This document shows positions 35,738 through 45,309 of a stretch of DNA of 64,000 bases, piece by piece. Both the position numbers and the translations under genes were made by a program. The stretch is from Acidovorax radicis (GTDB lineage Bacteria > Pseudomonadota > Gammaproteobacteria > Burkholderiales > Burkholderiaceae_C). The notes under the pieces are model-generated. The model had not been told where the DNA came from and did not search any database. It saw only the letters and a program-made list of their open reading frames with translations. The first letter of the stretch is position 1. Every line of letters starts with the position of its first letter. Where the stretch lies: assembly GCF_020510705.1 (NCBI RefSeq), contig NZ_CP075184.1:4288501-4352500 (forward strand). The letters are read 5' to 3'.

Positions 35738-37777
35738 TCACGCAGCGGAAAGCTTGAGCAGCTCTGCCCCTTCGGTCACCTGGTCGCCGGGCGCGTACAG
35801 CAGCTCCTGCACCACACCGTCGGCCGGGGCGGCAATGGTGTGCTCCATCTTCATGGCTTCCATCACCGCCAGCGGTTGGCCCTTGGTCACGGCGTCGCCC
35901 GCCTTCACGGCAAACGACACGACCTTGCCGGGCATGGGGGCCGTGAGGCGCCCGCCTTCGGCCGCTGCCTCGCCCGCATGGGCCAGCAGGTCGATGGCGG
36001 TGATCTGCGTGGCGCCCAGCGGGGTGAATATGTGGTCCACCTCGCCCTGCGCATACACGGCAGCGCGGGTGCGCTGGCCGGCAAACTGCAGCTCAATGCC
36101 GTCGGCCCGCGCAGAAAACACCAGCGGCCCGGCCGCGGCAGCATCGCCTTCGCCCACGGCCAAGTGCAGATTGCCGCCACGCTCATAAGTCAGCAGCGCC
36201 TTGGCGTGCTCGCCACCAAATTCGAATTCAAAGCGGCGCTGCACCACGCCATGCGTGTGGAACCCGTCGCGGCGGCTGAACGGGTCCACGCCTTCGCTGG
36301 CGCGCTCGTGCAGCAGGGTCTGCGCCACGGCAGCGGCAGCGGCCAGCGGCAGGCCCACGGGCTCCTGGTGGAACAGCACGGCCTGCTCGCGCGGGATGAG
36401 CGCGGTGTCCAGTTGCGCCTTGGCAAACGCATCGGTGCGCGCCACGCGGCGCAAAAACTGCACATTGGTTGCCAGGCCCACGATGTGGGTCTGCGCCAGC
36501 GCTTCATCCAGACGCGCCAGCGCCTGCTCGCGCGTGTCGCCGTGCACGATGAGCTTGGCCACCATGGAGTCGTAGAACGGGCTGATCGCATCGCCCTGGC
36601 GCACGCCGGAGTCGACGCGCACCGCGACACCCGTGTCGCTCCCATTCGCGCGTTCGAAGGTCACACACTCGGGCAGCGAATACACATTGAGCGCGCCGGT
36701 GGCGGGCAGAAAGTTGTTGTCGGGGTTCTCGGCGCAAATGCGCGCCTCGATGGCGTGGCCGTGGATGCGCAGATCTTCCTGCTTCAGTGGCAGCGGTTCG
36801 CCAGAGGCCACACGCAACTGCCACTCCACCAGGTCCAGGCCGGTGATAGCCTCGGTCACGGGGTGCTCCACTTGCAGGCGCGTGTTCATTTCCATGAAGT
36901 AGAACTTCATCTGCTCGGGCGCGTCGTAGCCGCCGGGCTGCTCGACGATGAACTCCACCGTGCCCGCGCCCACGTAGTTCACCGCCCGCGCGGCAGCCAC
37001 CGCAGCCTCGCCCATGCGGGCGCGCAGCTCGGCCGTCATGCCTGGCGCAGGCGCTTCCTCCAGCACCTTCTGGTGGCGGCGCTGCACGGAGCAGTCGCGC
37101 TCGAACAGGTACACGCAGTTGCCGTGCGTGTCGCCAAACACCTGGATCTCAATGTGGCGCGGGCGCTGCACGTATTTCTCCACCAGCACCGCGTCGTCAC
37201 CAAAGCTGTTGATGGCCTCGCGCTTGCACGACTCGAGCGCCGCCGCAAAGTCCTCGGCCTTGTCCACCGCGCGCATGCCCTTGCCACCGCCGCCCGCGCT
37301 GGCCTTGATGAGCACCGGGTAGCCAATGCGGTCGGCCTCGCGTTGCAGCAGCGCCGGGTCCTGGTCAGCGCCGTGGTAGCCCGGCACCAGGGGCACCTGG
37401 GCCTGCTCCATAAGGCGCTTGGACTCGGCCTTCAGGCCCATCGCATTGATGGCGCTGGCGGGGGGGCCGATGAAGACCAGGCCTGCGTCGGCACAGGCCT
37501 TGGCGAAGTCTTCGTTCTCGCTCAGGAAGCCGTAGCCCGGGTGGATGGCTTGCGCGCCCGTCGCTTTGGCAGCGGCAATGATGCGCTCCCAGCGCAGGTA
37601 GCTGTCCTTGGGCGCGCTGCCGCCGATGTGCACGGCTTCGTCGCAGACGGCCACGTGCTTGGCCTGGGCGTCGGCATCGGAGTACACGGCGACGGTTTTC
37701 ACGCCCAGGCGCTTGGCGGTCGCGGCCACACGGCAAGCGATCTCACCCCGGTTTGCAATCAAAATTTTTGTAAACAT
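35738..37777 (-). CDS. liuD: Methylcrotonyl-CoA carboxylase biotin-carboxylase/BCCP subunit
   Basis: 679 aa. Biotin carboxylase domain in residues ~1-450: MFTKILIANRGEIACRV, the ATP-grasp GGGGKGMR and EMNTRLQVEHPVTE. A linker region and a C-terminal biotinyl domain with the biotinylated Lys in VMEAMKMEHT complete it. Together with LiuB it carboxylates 3-methylcrotonyl-CoA at the gamma carbon, using bicarbonate. The start follows the DUF4126 stop directly (TAA then ATG). Confidence 0.95.
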   Translation of the reverse strand: MFTKILIANRGEIACRVAATAKRLGVKTVAVYSDADAQAKHVAVCDEAVHIGGSAPKDSYLRWERIIAAAKATGAQAIHPGYGFLSENEDFAKACADAGLVFIGPPASAINAMGLKAESKRLMEQAQVPLVPGYHGADQDPALLQREADRIGYPVLIKASAGGGGKGMRAVDKAEDFAAALESCKREAINSFGDDAVLVEKYVQRPRHIEIQVFGDTHGNCVYLFERDCSVQRRHQKVLEEAPAPGMTAELRARMGEAAVAAARAVNYVGAGTVEFIVEQPGGYDAPEQMKFYFMEMNTRLQVEHPVTEAITGLDLVEWQLRVASGEPLPLKQEDLRIHGHAIEARICAENPDNNFLPATGALNVYSLPECVTFERANGSDTGVAVRVDSGVRQGDAISPFYDSMVAKLIVHGDTREQALARLDEALAQTHIVGLATNVQFLRRVARTDAFAKAQLDTALIPREQAVLFHQEPVGLPLAAAAAVAQTLLHERASEGVDPFSRRDGFHTHGVVQRRFEFEFGGEHAKALLTYERGGNLHLAVGEGDAAAAGPLVFSARADGIELQFAGQRTRAAVYAQGEVDHIFTPLGATQITAIDLLAHAGEAAAEGGRLTAPMPGKVVSFAVKAGDAVTKGQPLAVMEAMKMEHTIAAPADGVVQELLYAPGDQVTEGAELLKLSAA

Positions 37778-38497
37778 TTAAGCCACCTTGGCAGAACCAG
37801 AAAAGAGTGAGGACAAGCGCCGCACCACGGCGCGCAAAAACTTGAACAGCACCACCAGCAGCAGCACCGACACGACCACCATCACGACCAGCGCGATACC
37901 AAACGCCACCGGGTGCTGCGTGGCCAGCCACAACACGGCCACCACCAGGCCGTCTTCAAAGAACGACATACCCCAGTTAGAAAACGGCTCGGGCGAGGTG
38001 TTGATCGCCGCGCGCGTGGTCATCTTGGTGGCCAGCGCCGTGGCCGACAGCGAGCCGCCCAGCAGCCCCGCGACGACGGCCATGGTGGCGTTGTCGGCGC
38101 CGAACACGCCGTACGCCAAGGCAGCGCCAGCGGGTACGCGGATGAAGGCGTGGATGGCGTCCCAGGCGCTGTCCACCCAGGGCACCTTGTCGGCAAAAAA
38201 CTCCACCATCAGCATGCAGCCGCTGACCAGCAGCACCAGCGGGTGCTGCAGCATGGCCAGGCCGGGGGGCAGGGGCATCCAGCCCAGCACGCCCATCATG
38301 CCGACGAGGAACACCACGGCGTACAGCCGAAAGCCGCTGGCCCAGCCCAGTGCGGCGGCCAGCGCCAGCAGGCTGGGCATGTCGAGTTTTGCAGTTGCTG
38401 TGGCCGCCGCGTCGCCCACGGCGCGCGCAGTGCCGCCATCCACATGCAGCCCCAGCGTGTGGAGCCACTGCACGATGTTGAACCAGAGGGTGTCCAT
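37778..38497 (-). CDS. DUF4126 membrane protein within the liu operon
   Basis: 239 aa with about six transmembrane helices. LALAAALGWASGFRLYAVVFLVGMMGVLG, VEFFADKVPWVDSAWDAIHAFIRVPAGAALAYGVFG and LLGGSLSATALATKMTTRAAINTSPEPFSNWGMSFFED are typical of DUF4126. Function unknown. It is tightly placed between liuC (12 nt) and liuD (0 nt), so it is certainly co-transcribed with them. Confidence 0.88.
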   Translation of the reverse strand: MDTLWFNIVQWLHTLGLHVDGGTARAVGDAAATATAKLDMPSLLALAAALGWASGFRLYAVVFLVGMMGVLGWMPLPPGLAMLQHPLVLLVSGCMLMVEFFADKVPWVDSAWDAIHAFIRVPAGAALAYGVFGADNATMAVVAGLLGGSLSATALATKMTTRAAINTSPEPFSNWGMSFFEDGLVVAVLWLATQHPVAFGIALVVMVVVSVLLLVVLFKFLRAVVRRLSSLFSGSAKVA

Positions 38498-38509
38498 GGC
38501 CGGTACCGA

Positions 38510-39292
38510 TCAGCCCAACCAGTTCGGCTTGCGCTTGTTCAAGAAAGACTGCACGCCTTCCTTGCCCTCGTCACTGGCGCGGATGTCGGCAATGCCCTGC
38601 ACGGTGGCGGCGATCAGGCCTGCGTTGATCTCGCGCTCTGCCACATCCATCACCAGCTTCTTGCACACGCGCACGGCGTTGGGGCTGGCGGTGGTCAGGG
38701 CTTTGAGCAGCTCATCGACCTTGGCATCGAGCTGGTCTGCGGCCACCACTTCATGCACGAAGCCGATGCGCAGCGCCTCGGCGGCATCAAAGCGCTCGGC
38801 GGTGAGGAAATACCGGTGCGCCGCGCGTGCGCCCATGGCGCGGATCACATAGGGGCTGATGGTGGCGGGGATGAGGCCCAGCTTCACTTCGCTGAGGCAA
38901 AAACCCGTCGTGTCCACCGCCACGGCCATATCGCACGCGGCCACCAGGCCCATGCCGCCCGCATACACATCGCCCTGCACGCGTGCCACCGTGGGCTTGG
39001 GGCATTCGTAGATCACACGCAGCATCTCGGCCAGCTTGCCTGCGTCGGCGATGTTCTCGTCACGCGTGTAGTCGGCCATGCGGCGCATCCAGTTCAGGTT
39101 GGCGCCTGCACAGAACGCGGGCCCCTCGGCCGCCAGCACCACGGCGCGCACATCGGCGCGGCTGCCCACGTCGGTGAAGGCCGCGGTAATCTCGGCAATG
39201 ACTTCGTCGCTGAAGGCGTTGCGAATCTCGGGCTGCGTGAGCGTGATGCGCGCCACCGCGCCGGTTTGGGTGATGGACAGGTTCTGGCTCAT
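38510..39292 (-). CDS. liuC: Methylglutaconyl-CoA hydratase (enoyl-CoA hydratase family)
   Basis: 260 aa crotonase fold. AAEGPAFCAGANLNWMRRM forms the first half of the oxyanion hole, and QGDVYAGGMGLVAACDMAVA the second with its Gly pair. The catalytic-Glu helix is followed by LSEVKLGLIPATISPYVIRAMG, common in LiuC. It hydrates 3-methylglutaconyl-CoA to HMG-CoA. ATG at 39292 overlaps the DinB-like gene stop by 4 nt. Confidence 0.92.
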   Translation of the reverse strand: MSQNLSITQTGAVARITLTQPEIRNAFSDEVIAEITAAFTDVGSRADVRAVVLAAEGPAFCAGANLNWMRRMADYTRDENIADAGKLAEMLRVIYECPKPTVARVQGDVYAGGMGLVAACDMAVAVDTTGFCLSEVKLGLIPATISPYVIRAMGARAAHRYFLTAERFDAAEALRIGFVHEVVAADQLDAKVDELLKALTTASPNAVRVCKKLVMDVAEREINAGLIAATVQGIADIRASDEGKEGVQSFLNKRKPNWLG

Positions 39293-39798
39293 GGCTTGGA
39301 CGGGTTTTGCAAGAAGTAGACGAAGTCCAGCTCGGGGCAGGGCTGGCCCAGCGCGGTCAATGCCGCAGTGATCTGGCCCCGGTGGTGCGTGCCGTGGTTG
39401 AACACATGCGCCAGCGTGGCCGCAAACGGCAGCGATGCCGCCGTGCCGCGCATGGTGGTGTAGTCGAGCGTGCCGCTCCAGCGGTCGGGCTTGAACGAGG
39501 CGATCAGCGGCGCCCAACGGGCAGCGCCTTCACGCAGCCGGGCATCGAGCTGCGCGCGGTCGGTCTCCACCTCGGAATCCAGCGCCACCTTGGGCGAGAT
39601 GCCTTCGGCAAAGCGCACAAACCACAGATGGTGCTCACCCACCAGCAGGTGGTTTAGCGTGCCGTGAATGCTGTGGAAGAACAGGCCCGCATCGCGCCGG
39701 TAGTCATCCTCGGGCAGCGCCCGCACGGCATCGAGCACGCGCGCCGTGGCCCACACGTTGTAGCGCGCAAGCTGGGTGAAGTGGGCAACAGCGTCCAT
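39289..39798 (-). CDS. DinB-family (four-helix bundle) protein
   Basis: 169 aa, MDAVAHFTQLARYNVWATARVLDAVRALPED, with the metal-binding His residues of the DinB/YfiT superfamily in SIHGTLNHLLVGEHHLW and ATLAHVFNHGTHHRGQITAAL. Members are metal-dependent transferases or of unknown role, not necessarily DNA-damage linked. ATG 39798 lies 17 nt after the liuB stop, and its own stop overlaps liuC. Why it belongs to the leucine operon is unknown. Confidence 0.9.
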   Translation of the reverse strand: MDAVAHFTQLARYNVWATARVLDAVRALPEDDYRRDAGLFFHSIHGTLNHLLVGEHHLWFVRFAEGISPKVALDSEVETDRAQLDARLREGAARWAPLIASFKPDRWSGTLDYTTMRGTAASLPFAATLAHVFNHGTHHRGQITAALTALGQPCPELDFVYFLQNPSKP

Positions 39799-39815
39799 GG
39801 CAGCTCCCGGCGCGG

Positions 39816-41423
39816 TTACATGCGGAACAGGCCGAACTTGGTGTCTTCGATCGGCGCGTTGCGCGTGGCGGCCAGGCCCAGGGCCAGCACGCGGCGGGTG
39901 TCGGCGGGGTCGATCACGCCGTCGTCCCACAGGCGGGCCGTGGCGTAGTAGGGGTGGCCCTGGTCTTCGTATTGGCGGCGGATGGGGGCCTTGAAGGCTT
40001 CTTCTTCCTCCATGCTCCACTGCCCGCCTTTGCCCTCGATGCCATCGCGCTTCACGGTCGCCAGCACGCCAGCCGCCTGCTCGCCGCCCATCACGCTGAT
40101 GCGCGCGTTGGGCCACATCCACAGGAAGCGCGGCGAGTACGCCCGGCCGCACATGCCGTAGTTGCCCGCGCCAAAGCTGCCGCCGATGATGATGGTGAAC
40201 TTCGGAACACTGGCCGTGGCCACGGCCGTGACCATCTTGGCGCCGTTGCGGGCGATGCCCTCGTTCTCGTACTTGCGGCCCACCATGAAGCCGGTGATGT
40301 TCTGCAGGAACACCAGCGGCACCTTGCGCTGGCAGCACAGCTCGATGAAGTGCGCGCCCTTCAGGGCCGACTCGCTGAACAGGATGCCGTTGTTGGCGAT
40401 GATGCCGACCATCATCCCTTCAATGCGCGCAAAGCCGCAGACCAGCGTGGTGCCGTAGCGTGCCTTGAACTCGTCGAACTCGCTGCCATCGACGATGCGG
40501 GCGATGATCTCGCGCACGTCAAAGGGCTTGCGCGTGTCCACGGGGATCACGCCGTAGAGTTCTTCTGCTGCAAATTTAGGAGCTACTGGCGCTTGATCTG
40601 CGGGCGCTAGAGGCTTATTTTTATTCAAATTGTGCACCGCATTGCGTGCCAGCTGCAGCGCATGCAGGTCGTTCTGCGCCAGGTGGTCGGCCACGCCCGA
40701 CTGGCGCGTGTGCACGTCACCGCCGCCCAGGTCTTCGGCCGTGACGACCTCGCCCGTGGCGGCTTTGACCAGCGGCGGGCCACCCAAAAAGATGGTGCCC
40801 TGGTTCTTGACGATGATGGATTCATCGCTCATGGCCGGCACATAGGCGCCACCCGCCGTGCAACTGCCCATGACCACGGCGATCTGCGAGATGCCCATGG
40901 CGCTCATGTTGGCCTGGTTGAAGAAGATGCGGCCAAAGTGGTCGCGGTCGGGGAAGACCTCGTCCTGATTGGGCAGGTTGGCGCCGCCCGAATCCACCAG
41001 GTAAATGCAAGGCAGGTGGTTCTGCTGCGCCACTTCCTGCGCGCGCAGGTGCTTCTTGACGGTGAGCGGGTAATAGGTGCCTCCCTTCACCGTGGCGTCG
41101 TTGCACACGATCATGCAGTCCACACCGCTCACGCGGCCGATGCCGGCGATGAGGCCCGAGCAAGGCGCATCGTTGTTGTACATGTTCAGCGCGGCCAGCG
41201 GTGCGAGTTCGAGGAACGGCGTGCCCGGGTCCAGCAGCATTTGCACGCGCTCGCGCGGCAGCAGCTTGCCGCGTGCGGTGTGCTTGGCGCGGGCCGCCTC
41301 GCCGCCGCCCTGGGCGACCTTGTCAAGCTGGGCGCGCAGGTCATCCACCAGCGTGCGCATGGCCGCGGCGTTGGCCAGAAAGTCCGCCGAGCGGGCGTTG
41401 AGTTGGGTGTCGAGAATGGTCAT
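39816..41423 (-). CDS. liuB: Methylcrotonyl-CoA carboxylase carboxyltransferase subunit
   Basis: 535 aa. Typical MCC-beta features: [94 protein letters not shown], and [42 protein letters not shown]. It transfers CO2 from biotin on LiuD to 3-methylcrotonyl-CoA. Residues ~266-284 ([20 protein letters not shown]) are encoded by a dispersed palindromic element, in a variable surface segment just before [19 protein letters not shown] at 41423 is 14 nt after the preceding stop. Confidence 0.95.
   Translation of the reverse strand: MTILDTQLNARSADFLANAAAMRTLVDDLRAQLDKVAQGGGEAARAKHTARGKLLPRERVQMLLDPGTPFLELAPLAALNMYNNDAPCSGLIAGIGRVSGVDCMIVCNDATVKGGTYYPLTVKKHLRAQEVAQQNHLPCIYLVDSGGANLPNQDEVFPDRDHFGRIFFNQANMSAMGISQIAVVMGSCTAGGAYVPAMSDESIIVKNQGTIFLGGPPLVKAATGEVVTAEDLGGGDVHTRQSGVADHLAQNDLHALQLARNAVHNLNKNKPLAPADQAPVAPKFAAEELYGVIPVDTRKPFDVREIIARIVDGSEFDEFKARYGTTLVCGFARIEGMMVGIIANNGILFSESALKGAHFIELCCQRKVPLVFLQNITGFMVGRKYENEGIARNGAKMVTAVATASVPKFTIIIGGSFGAGNYGMCGRAYSPRFLWMWPNARISVMGGEQAAGVLATVKRDGIEGKGGQWSMEEEEAFKAPIRRQYEDQGHPYYATARLWDDGVIDPADTRRVLALGLAATRNAPIEDTKFGLFRM
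40573..40628. repeat. Dispersed palindromic element, copy 6, inside liuB (in frame)
   Basis: AGGAGCTACTGGCGCTTGAT followed by CTGCGGGCGCTAGAGGCTTA matches the family (AGCTACTGGCGCTT ... GCGCTAGAGGC). It is translated in frame on the minus strand. Confidence 0.82.
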
Positions 41424-41437
41424 ATGTTCTTGCTCTT

Positions 41438-43168
41438 TCAAGCGGTTTTCTGTTCTTCCAGGCCCAGCTGATCCTTCATCTCATCGCGGATCTTGAACTT
41501 CTGGATCTTGCCCGTCACCGTCATCGGGAAGCTCGTCACAAAGCGGATGTAGCGCGGCACCTTGTAGTGCGCAATCTGGCCCTTGCAGAAGGCGCGGATG
41601 TCGTCCTCGGTGGGCTGGGTGCCGGGCTTGGCGATGATCCAGGCGCAGAGTTCCTCGCCGTATTTCTGGTCGGGCACACCCACCACCTGCACGTCCTGCA
41701 CCTGCGGATGGCGGTACAAGAATTCTTCAATCTCGCGCGGGTAGATGTTCTCGCCGCCACGGATCACCATGTCCTTGATGCGGCCGACGATGTTCACATA
41801 GCCCTCGGCATCCATGGTGGCCAGGTCGCCGGTGTGCATCCAGCCGCCTTCGTCAATCGCCTCGCGGGTCTTGGCCTCGTCGCCCCAGTAGCCGTGCATG
41901 ACGGAATAGCCCTTGGTGCAGAACTCGCCGCGCTGGCCGATGGGCACCACGGCCCCGGTGTAGGGGTCCACGATCTTCACCTCCAGGTGCGGCTGCACCT
42001 GGCCCACGGTGGAGACGCGCTTGTCCAGCGGCGTGTCGGTGCTGCTCTGGCAGCTCACGGGGCTGGTCTCGGTCATGCCGTAGGCAATGGTGATCTCGCG
42101 CAGGTTCATCTGCTCCACCACGCGCTTCATCACCTCGGTGGGGCAGGGCGAACCCGCCATGATGCCGGTGCGCAGGGTGCAGAGGTTGAACTCGGCAAAA
42201 CGCGGGTGGTCCAGCTCCGCGATGAACATGGTGGGCACGCCGTGCAGGCCGGTGCAGCACTCGTCCTGCACCGTCTGCAGCACGGTCAGCGGGTCAAACC
42301 CGTCGTTGGGGTACACGATGGTGGCACCGTGCGTCAGGCAGGCCAGGTTGCCCAGCACCATGCCAAAGCAGTGGTACAGCGGCACGGGGATGCACAGGCG
42401 GTCGTCGGGCGTGAGCTTCATGCACTCGCCAATGAAGAAACCGTTGTTCAGGATGTTGCGGTGCGTGAGCGTGGCGCCCTTGGGGAAGCCGGTGGTGCCG
42501 CTGGTGAACTGGATGTTGATGGGGTCGGTGGCCTTCAACGTGGCTGCGATCTGCGCCAGGCGCGGGTCGGCCGCGTTGCCGCGCGCCAGCAGGTCGGAAA
42601 AGCGCAGCAGGCCCGGTTCGTCGGCACCCTGCCCGGCCACGTCGATCCACACCACCGTGTTCAGGTGGGGCAACTGCTGCGCCTCCAGCGCACCGGGTGT
42701 GCCATGCGCCCACTCGGGCGCCAGCTCGCGCAGCATGCCCAGGTAGTCGCTGGTCTTGAAGCGCGCCATGGTCACCAGCAGCTTGCAGCCCACTTTGTTC
42801 AGCGCGTATTCCACCTCAGACGTGCGGTAGGCCGGGTTGATGTTGACCAGCACCAGCCCCACCTGTGCGGTGGCCAGCTGCATCAGCACCCATTCGGCGT
42901 TGTTGTGCGACCAGATGCCCACGCGGTCGCCCGGCACCAGCCCCATCCCCAGCAGCGCACTGGCCAGGCGTTGCGCCTCGGCCTGCAACTGGGCATAGGT
43001 GTAGCGGCGGCCCTGGTGCACGCTCACCAGCGCCTCGCGGTCGGGCTGGCGGGCCACCATGTCGGCAAAGAAGGCGCCGATGGTCTGCTCGATCAGGGGA
43101 ACCTCGGTGGCGCCACGGGCGTAGCTGTCCACCAGCGGTGCGGAGTTCGTTGCGGCGGCAATCGTCAT
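41438..43168 (-). CDS. AMP-forming acyl-CoA synthetase
   Basis: 576 aa. AMP-binding motif [18 protein letters not shown] (P-loop-like), [14 protein letters not shown], the adenylate-contacting [41 protein letters not shown] and C-terminal catalytic Lys in [13 protein letters not shown]. It activates a carboxylic acid to its CoA thioester; the liu context suggests isovalerate, methylcrotonate-type or related acids, but the sequence alone does not decide. ATG at 43168 has a strong AGAGGAGA upstream. First gene of the operon, divergent from the AraC regulator. Confidence 0.92.
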   Translation of the reverse strand: MTIAAATNSAPLVDSYARGATEVPLIEQTIGAFFADMVARQPDREALVSVHQGRRYTYAQLQAEAQRLASALLGMGLVPGDRVGIWSHNNAEWVLMQLATAQVGLVLVNINPAYRTSEVEYALNKVGCKLLVTMARFKTSDYLGMLRELAPEWAHGTPGALEAQQLPHLNTVVWIDVAGQGADEPGLLRFSDLLARGNAADPRLAQIAATLKATDPINIQFTSGTTGFPKGATLTHRNILNNGFFIGECMKLTPDDRLCIPVPLYHCFGMVLGNLACLTHGATIVYPNDGFDPLTVLQTVQDECCTGLHGVPTMFIAELDHPRFAEFNLCTLRTGIMAGSPCPTEVMKRVVEQMNLREITIAYGMTETSPVSCQSSTDTPLDKRVSTVGQVQPHLEVKIVDPYTGAVVPIGQRGEFCTKGYSVMHGYWGDEAKTREAIDEGGWMHTGDLATMDAEGYVNIVGRIKDMVIRGGENIYPREIEEFLYRHPQVQDVQVVGVPDQKYGEELCAWIIAKPGTQPTEDDIRAFCKGQIAHYKVPRYIRFVTSFPMTVTGKIQKFKIRDEMKDQLGLEEQKTA

Positions 43169-43276
43169 GGGTTTGTCTCCTCTGTCATGCGGCCCAAGCC
43201 TCAAGAACACGCGGGCGGGCGATTCGCAAGCATAGAAGCCTGCGCCCCCTGCGGGTTGACACAATGGTTGCAAATC

Positions 43277-43292
43277 GTGCCACGGCTGGCAC
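43277..43292. promoter_or_regulatory. 16-bp inverted repeat between acyl-CoA synthetase and AraC genes
   Basis: GTGCCA - CGGC - TGGCAC, perfect arms, centred ~120 bp upstream of the synthetase ATG and just before the AraC-type gene. It is a candidate regulator binding site for the liu operon. Confidence 0.4.
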
Positions 43293-43302
43293 ACTCTGCG
43301 GC

Positions 43303-44394
43303 GTGAAGCCGCTCACCCCACCCGCCAACCGTTTACCCCCGCCCGCCGCAGCCCCCGCCGCCACGCCCATCGCACCTGCGGCCACGCCCATCGCATTCGT
43401 GCGCGCCATTGTTCTGGCGTACGAGCGGCGCGGCCTGAGCCCCGAACGCGCCCTGGCCCAGGCACAGATTGCGCCGCAGCTGCTGCCCGACGACAGCGCC
43501 CGCATCACCGCCTGGCAGATGGAGCAGATCTCCGACGCCGCCATGCAGGAGCTGGACGACGAAGCCCTGGGCTGGTTCAGCCGCCGCCTGCCCTGGGGTA
43601 GCTACGGCATGCTGGCGCGCGCATCCATCAGCTCGCCCACGCTGCAGGTGGCCCTGGCCCGCTGGTGCCGCCACCATGGCCTGCTGGCGGACGACATTGC
43701 CCTGCACCTCACCACCGCAGGCGACACCGCCACCCTGGCCATCACCGAGGCGCGCGACCTGGGCCCGCTGCGCGAGTTCTGCCTGGTGTCGGTACTGCGC
43801 AATGCCCACGGACTGGCCTGCTGGATGGTGGACTCGCGCATCCCGCTAATGGCCGCCGAGTTTGCGTTTGATGCCCCGCCGCATGCCGATGCCTACGCCG
43901 TGCTGTTCCGCGGCCCCGTCACCTTCAATGCGCCGCGCACCGCCCTGCACTTTGACGCCCGCTACCTGCACCTGCCCCTGCGCCGCGACGAGCAGGCCCT
44001 GCGCCAGATGCTGCAACACGCCCTGCCCCTGACCGTGCTGCACTACCGCCGCGACCGCCTGCTGGTGCAGCGCGTGCGCCAGCTGCTGGCCGCGCCCCTG
44101 CCCGGTCAGCCTACGCACGCCCTGCCCCAGCACAGCGCCGAATCCCTGGCCGCGCTGCTGCATGTGTCGCCACGCACGCTGCACCGGCAGTTGAAGGAAG
44201 AAGGCGCCACGCTGCAGGGGTTGAAAGACGAGGTGCGCCGCACCCGCGCAGTGGAGCTGCTGCACCGCACGCAGCGGCCGATCAAGCAGGTGGCGGAGGC
44301 GGCGGGGTTTGAGAACGAGAAGAGTTTTATCCGGGCGTTCCGGGGGTGGACGGGGCAGTCGCCGGCGGAGTTTCGGAGGGTGGTTAGGGTATAG
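43303..44394 (+). CDS. AraC-family transcriptional regulator (OruR/ArgR-like N-domain)
   Basis: 363 aa. The N-terminal effector domain resembles the arabinose-binding-like domain of OruR-type regulators ([32 protein letters not shown]). The C-terminal AraC HTH pair is [21 protein letters not shown] and [30 protein letters not shown]. Start is uncertain: GTG at 43303 (used here) lies after the inverted repeat; ATG at 43264 would add 13 residues. Codons 12-30 contain a short [12 protein letters not shown] duplication. The divergent position suggests control of the acyl-CoA synthetase-liu operon. Confidence 0.85.
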   Translation: MKPLTPPANRLPPPAAAPAATPIAPAATPIAFVRAIVLAYERRGLSPERALAQAQIAPQLLPDDSARITAWQMEQISDAAMQELDDEALGWFSRRLPWGSYGMLARASISSPTLQVALARWCRHHGLLADDIALHLTTAGDTATLAITEARDLGPLREFCLVSVLRNAHGLACWMVDSRIPLMAAEFAFDAPPHADAYAVLFRGPVTFNAPRTALHFDARYLHLPLRRDEQALRQMLQHALPLTVLHYRRDRLLVQRVRQLLAAPLPGQPTHALPQHSAESLAALLHVSPRTLHRQLKEEGATLQGLKDEVRRTRAVELLHRTQRPIKQVAEAAGFENEKSFIRAFRGWTGQSPAEFRRVVRV

Positions 44395-44521
44395 ACGGCC
44401 ATACACAAAAAAAATATGCCCGCGTTTACAACCTTTATCTGCGCAACAGGCTCAGCGCAAAGGAAAACAGTCTGAATTTGCTCAATGCAAGCTGCAATGA
44501 AGCGAACAAACTAAACACCCT

Positions 44522-45301
44522 ATGTCCTATTCCCCAGCCAATATTGAGAAGATGCACGTGAGCCTGCGCGCAGTTCTGCAGGATCTACAAACATTAATCT
44601 TGAACACAGTGATTGAAGGCAAAGCACTCGAACCAGCGTCTCCGGTCCGAGAACATTTGCTTCATGGCGCTGCACGTCGCCTGCAGACAGTGAAGCGTGC
44701 ACTTGAACGCGTCTTCGAGTTGTTCCCGTTAGACAGCGCTCTCCCTCTGGCGAACGACGCGCTCTCAGATGTACAGACTAACTTGCATGCGTTCGTAATG
44801 AACCTCTATGGCCTGTATGACAACTGGGCATGGGCTTTTGTTTTACGTCACGATTTGCTATCCAGACTCGGTGATCGCCGTCGCGTAGGGTTGTTCCTGC
44901 AAAGCACGCAGAAATTTCTTCCTGCGGAACTGCGCGAGCACCTCACTTCAGAGGCCATGACGCGTTGGCACGGTGAATACGCCAAGTCATTTCGTGATGC
45001 TCTTGCCCACCGAATTCCGCCATATGTGCCCCCATCCGAATTCACAGAACAAGAGAGTCACAGGTTTCAAGAACTAGAGCACGAAAAGCTTCAATGCATC
45101 CGACAGATGCGCTGGGATCGCATGCAAGAAATATCCGAGGAACAAGCGGCACTCGGCCGACCGTGTTTTGGATTCATGCATTCATTTCAGGAGGACGAAG
45201 CCCCTCGCCCGATCCTTCTCCACCCGCAGTTGCTGACAGACAGCATTACCGCAGTTGAGTGTGCCAAGCTCTTTTTTGCACACTGGCACAGAACCGCCTA
45301 A
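44522..45301 (+). CDS. Unrecognised protein with HEPN-like features (orphan)
   Basis: 259 aa, mainly alpha-helical and soluble by sequence. It has no family I can name with confidence. A central part (FVMNLYGLYDNWAWAFVLRHDLLSRLGDRRRVGLFLQ) and the following SFRDALAHRIPPYVPPSEF contain an R-x4-H motif (RDALAH) in a helix followed by HRIPPYVPP, similar to HEPN-type helical proteins I recall from accessory regions. GC is visibly lower than in both neighbours and it stands alone between an AraC regulator and a GST gene, suggesting acquisition. Start at 44522 is ATG; no strong Shine-Dalgarno is seen. Confidence 0.6.
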   Translation: MSYSPANIEKMHVSLRAVLQDLQTLILNTVIEGKALEPASPVREHLLHGAARRLQTVKRALERVFELFPLDSALPLANDALSDVQTNLHAFVMNLYGLYDNWAWAFVLRHDLLSRLGDRRRVGLFLQSTQKFLPAELREHLTSEAMTRWHGEYAKSFRDALAHRIPPYVPPSEFTEQESHRFQELEHEKLQCIRQMRWDRMQEISEEQAALGRPCFGFMHSFQEDEAPRPILLHPQLLTDSITAVECAKLFFAHWHRTA

Positions 45302-45309
45302 TTCATCCC

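Noticed and set aside
43270..43292. Possible sigma-54 promoter (TGGCACG ... TTTGC on the minus strand)
   Set aside because: The GG and GC elements are separated by 8 nt instead of the required 10, so it does not fit a -24/-12 promoter.
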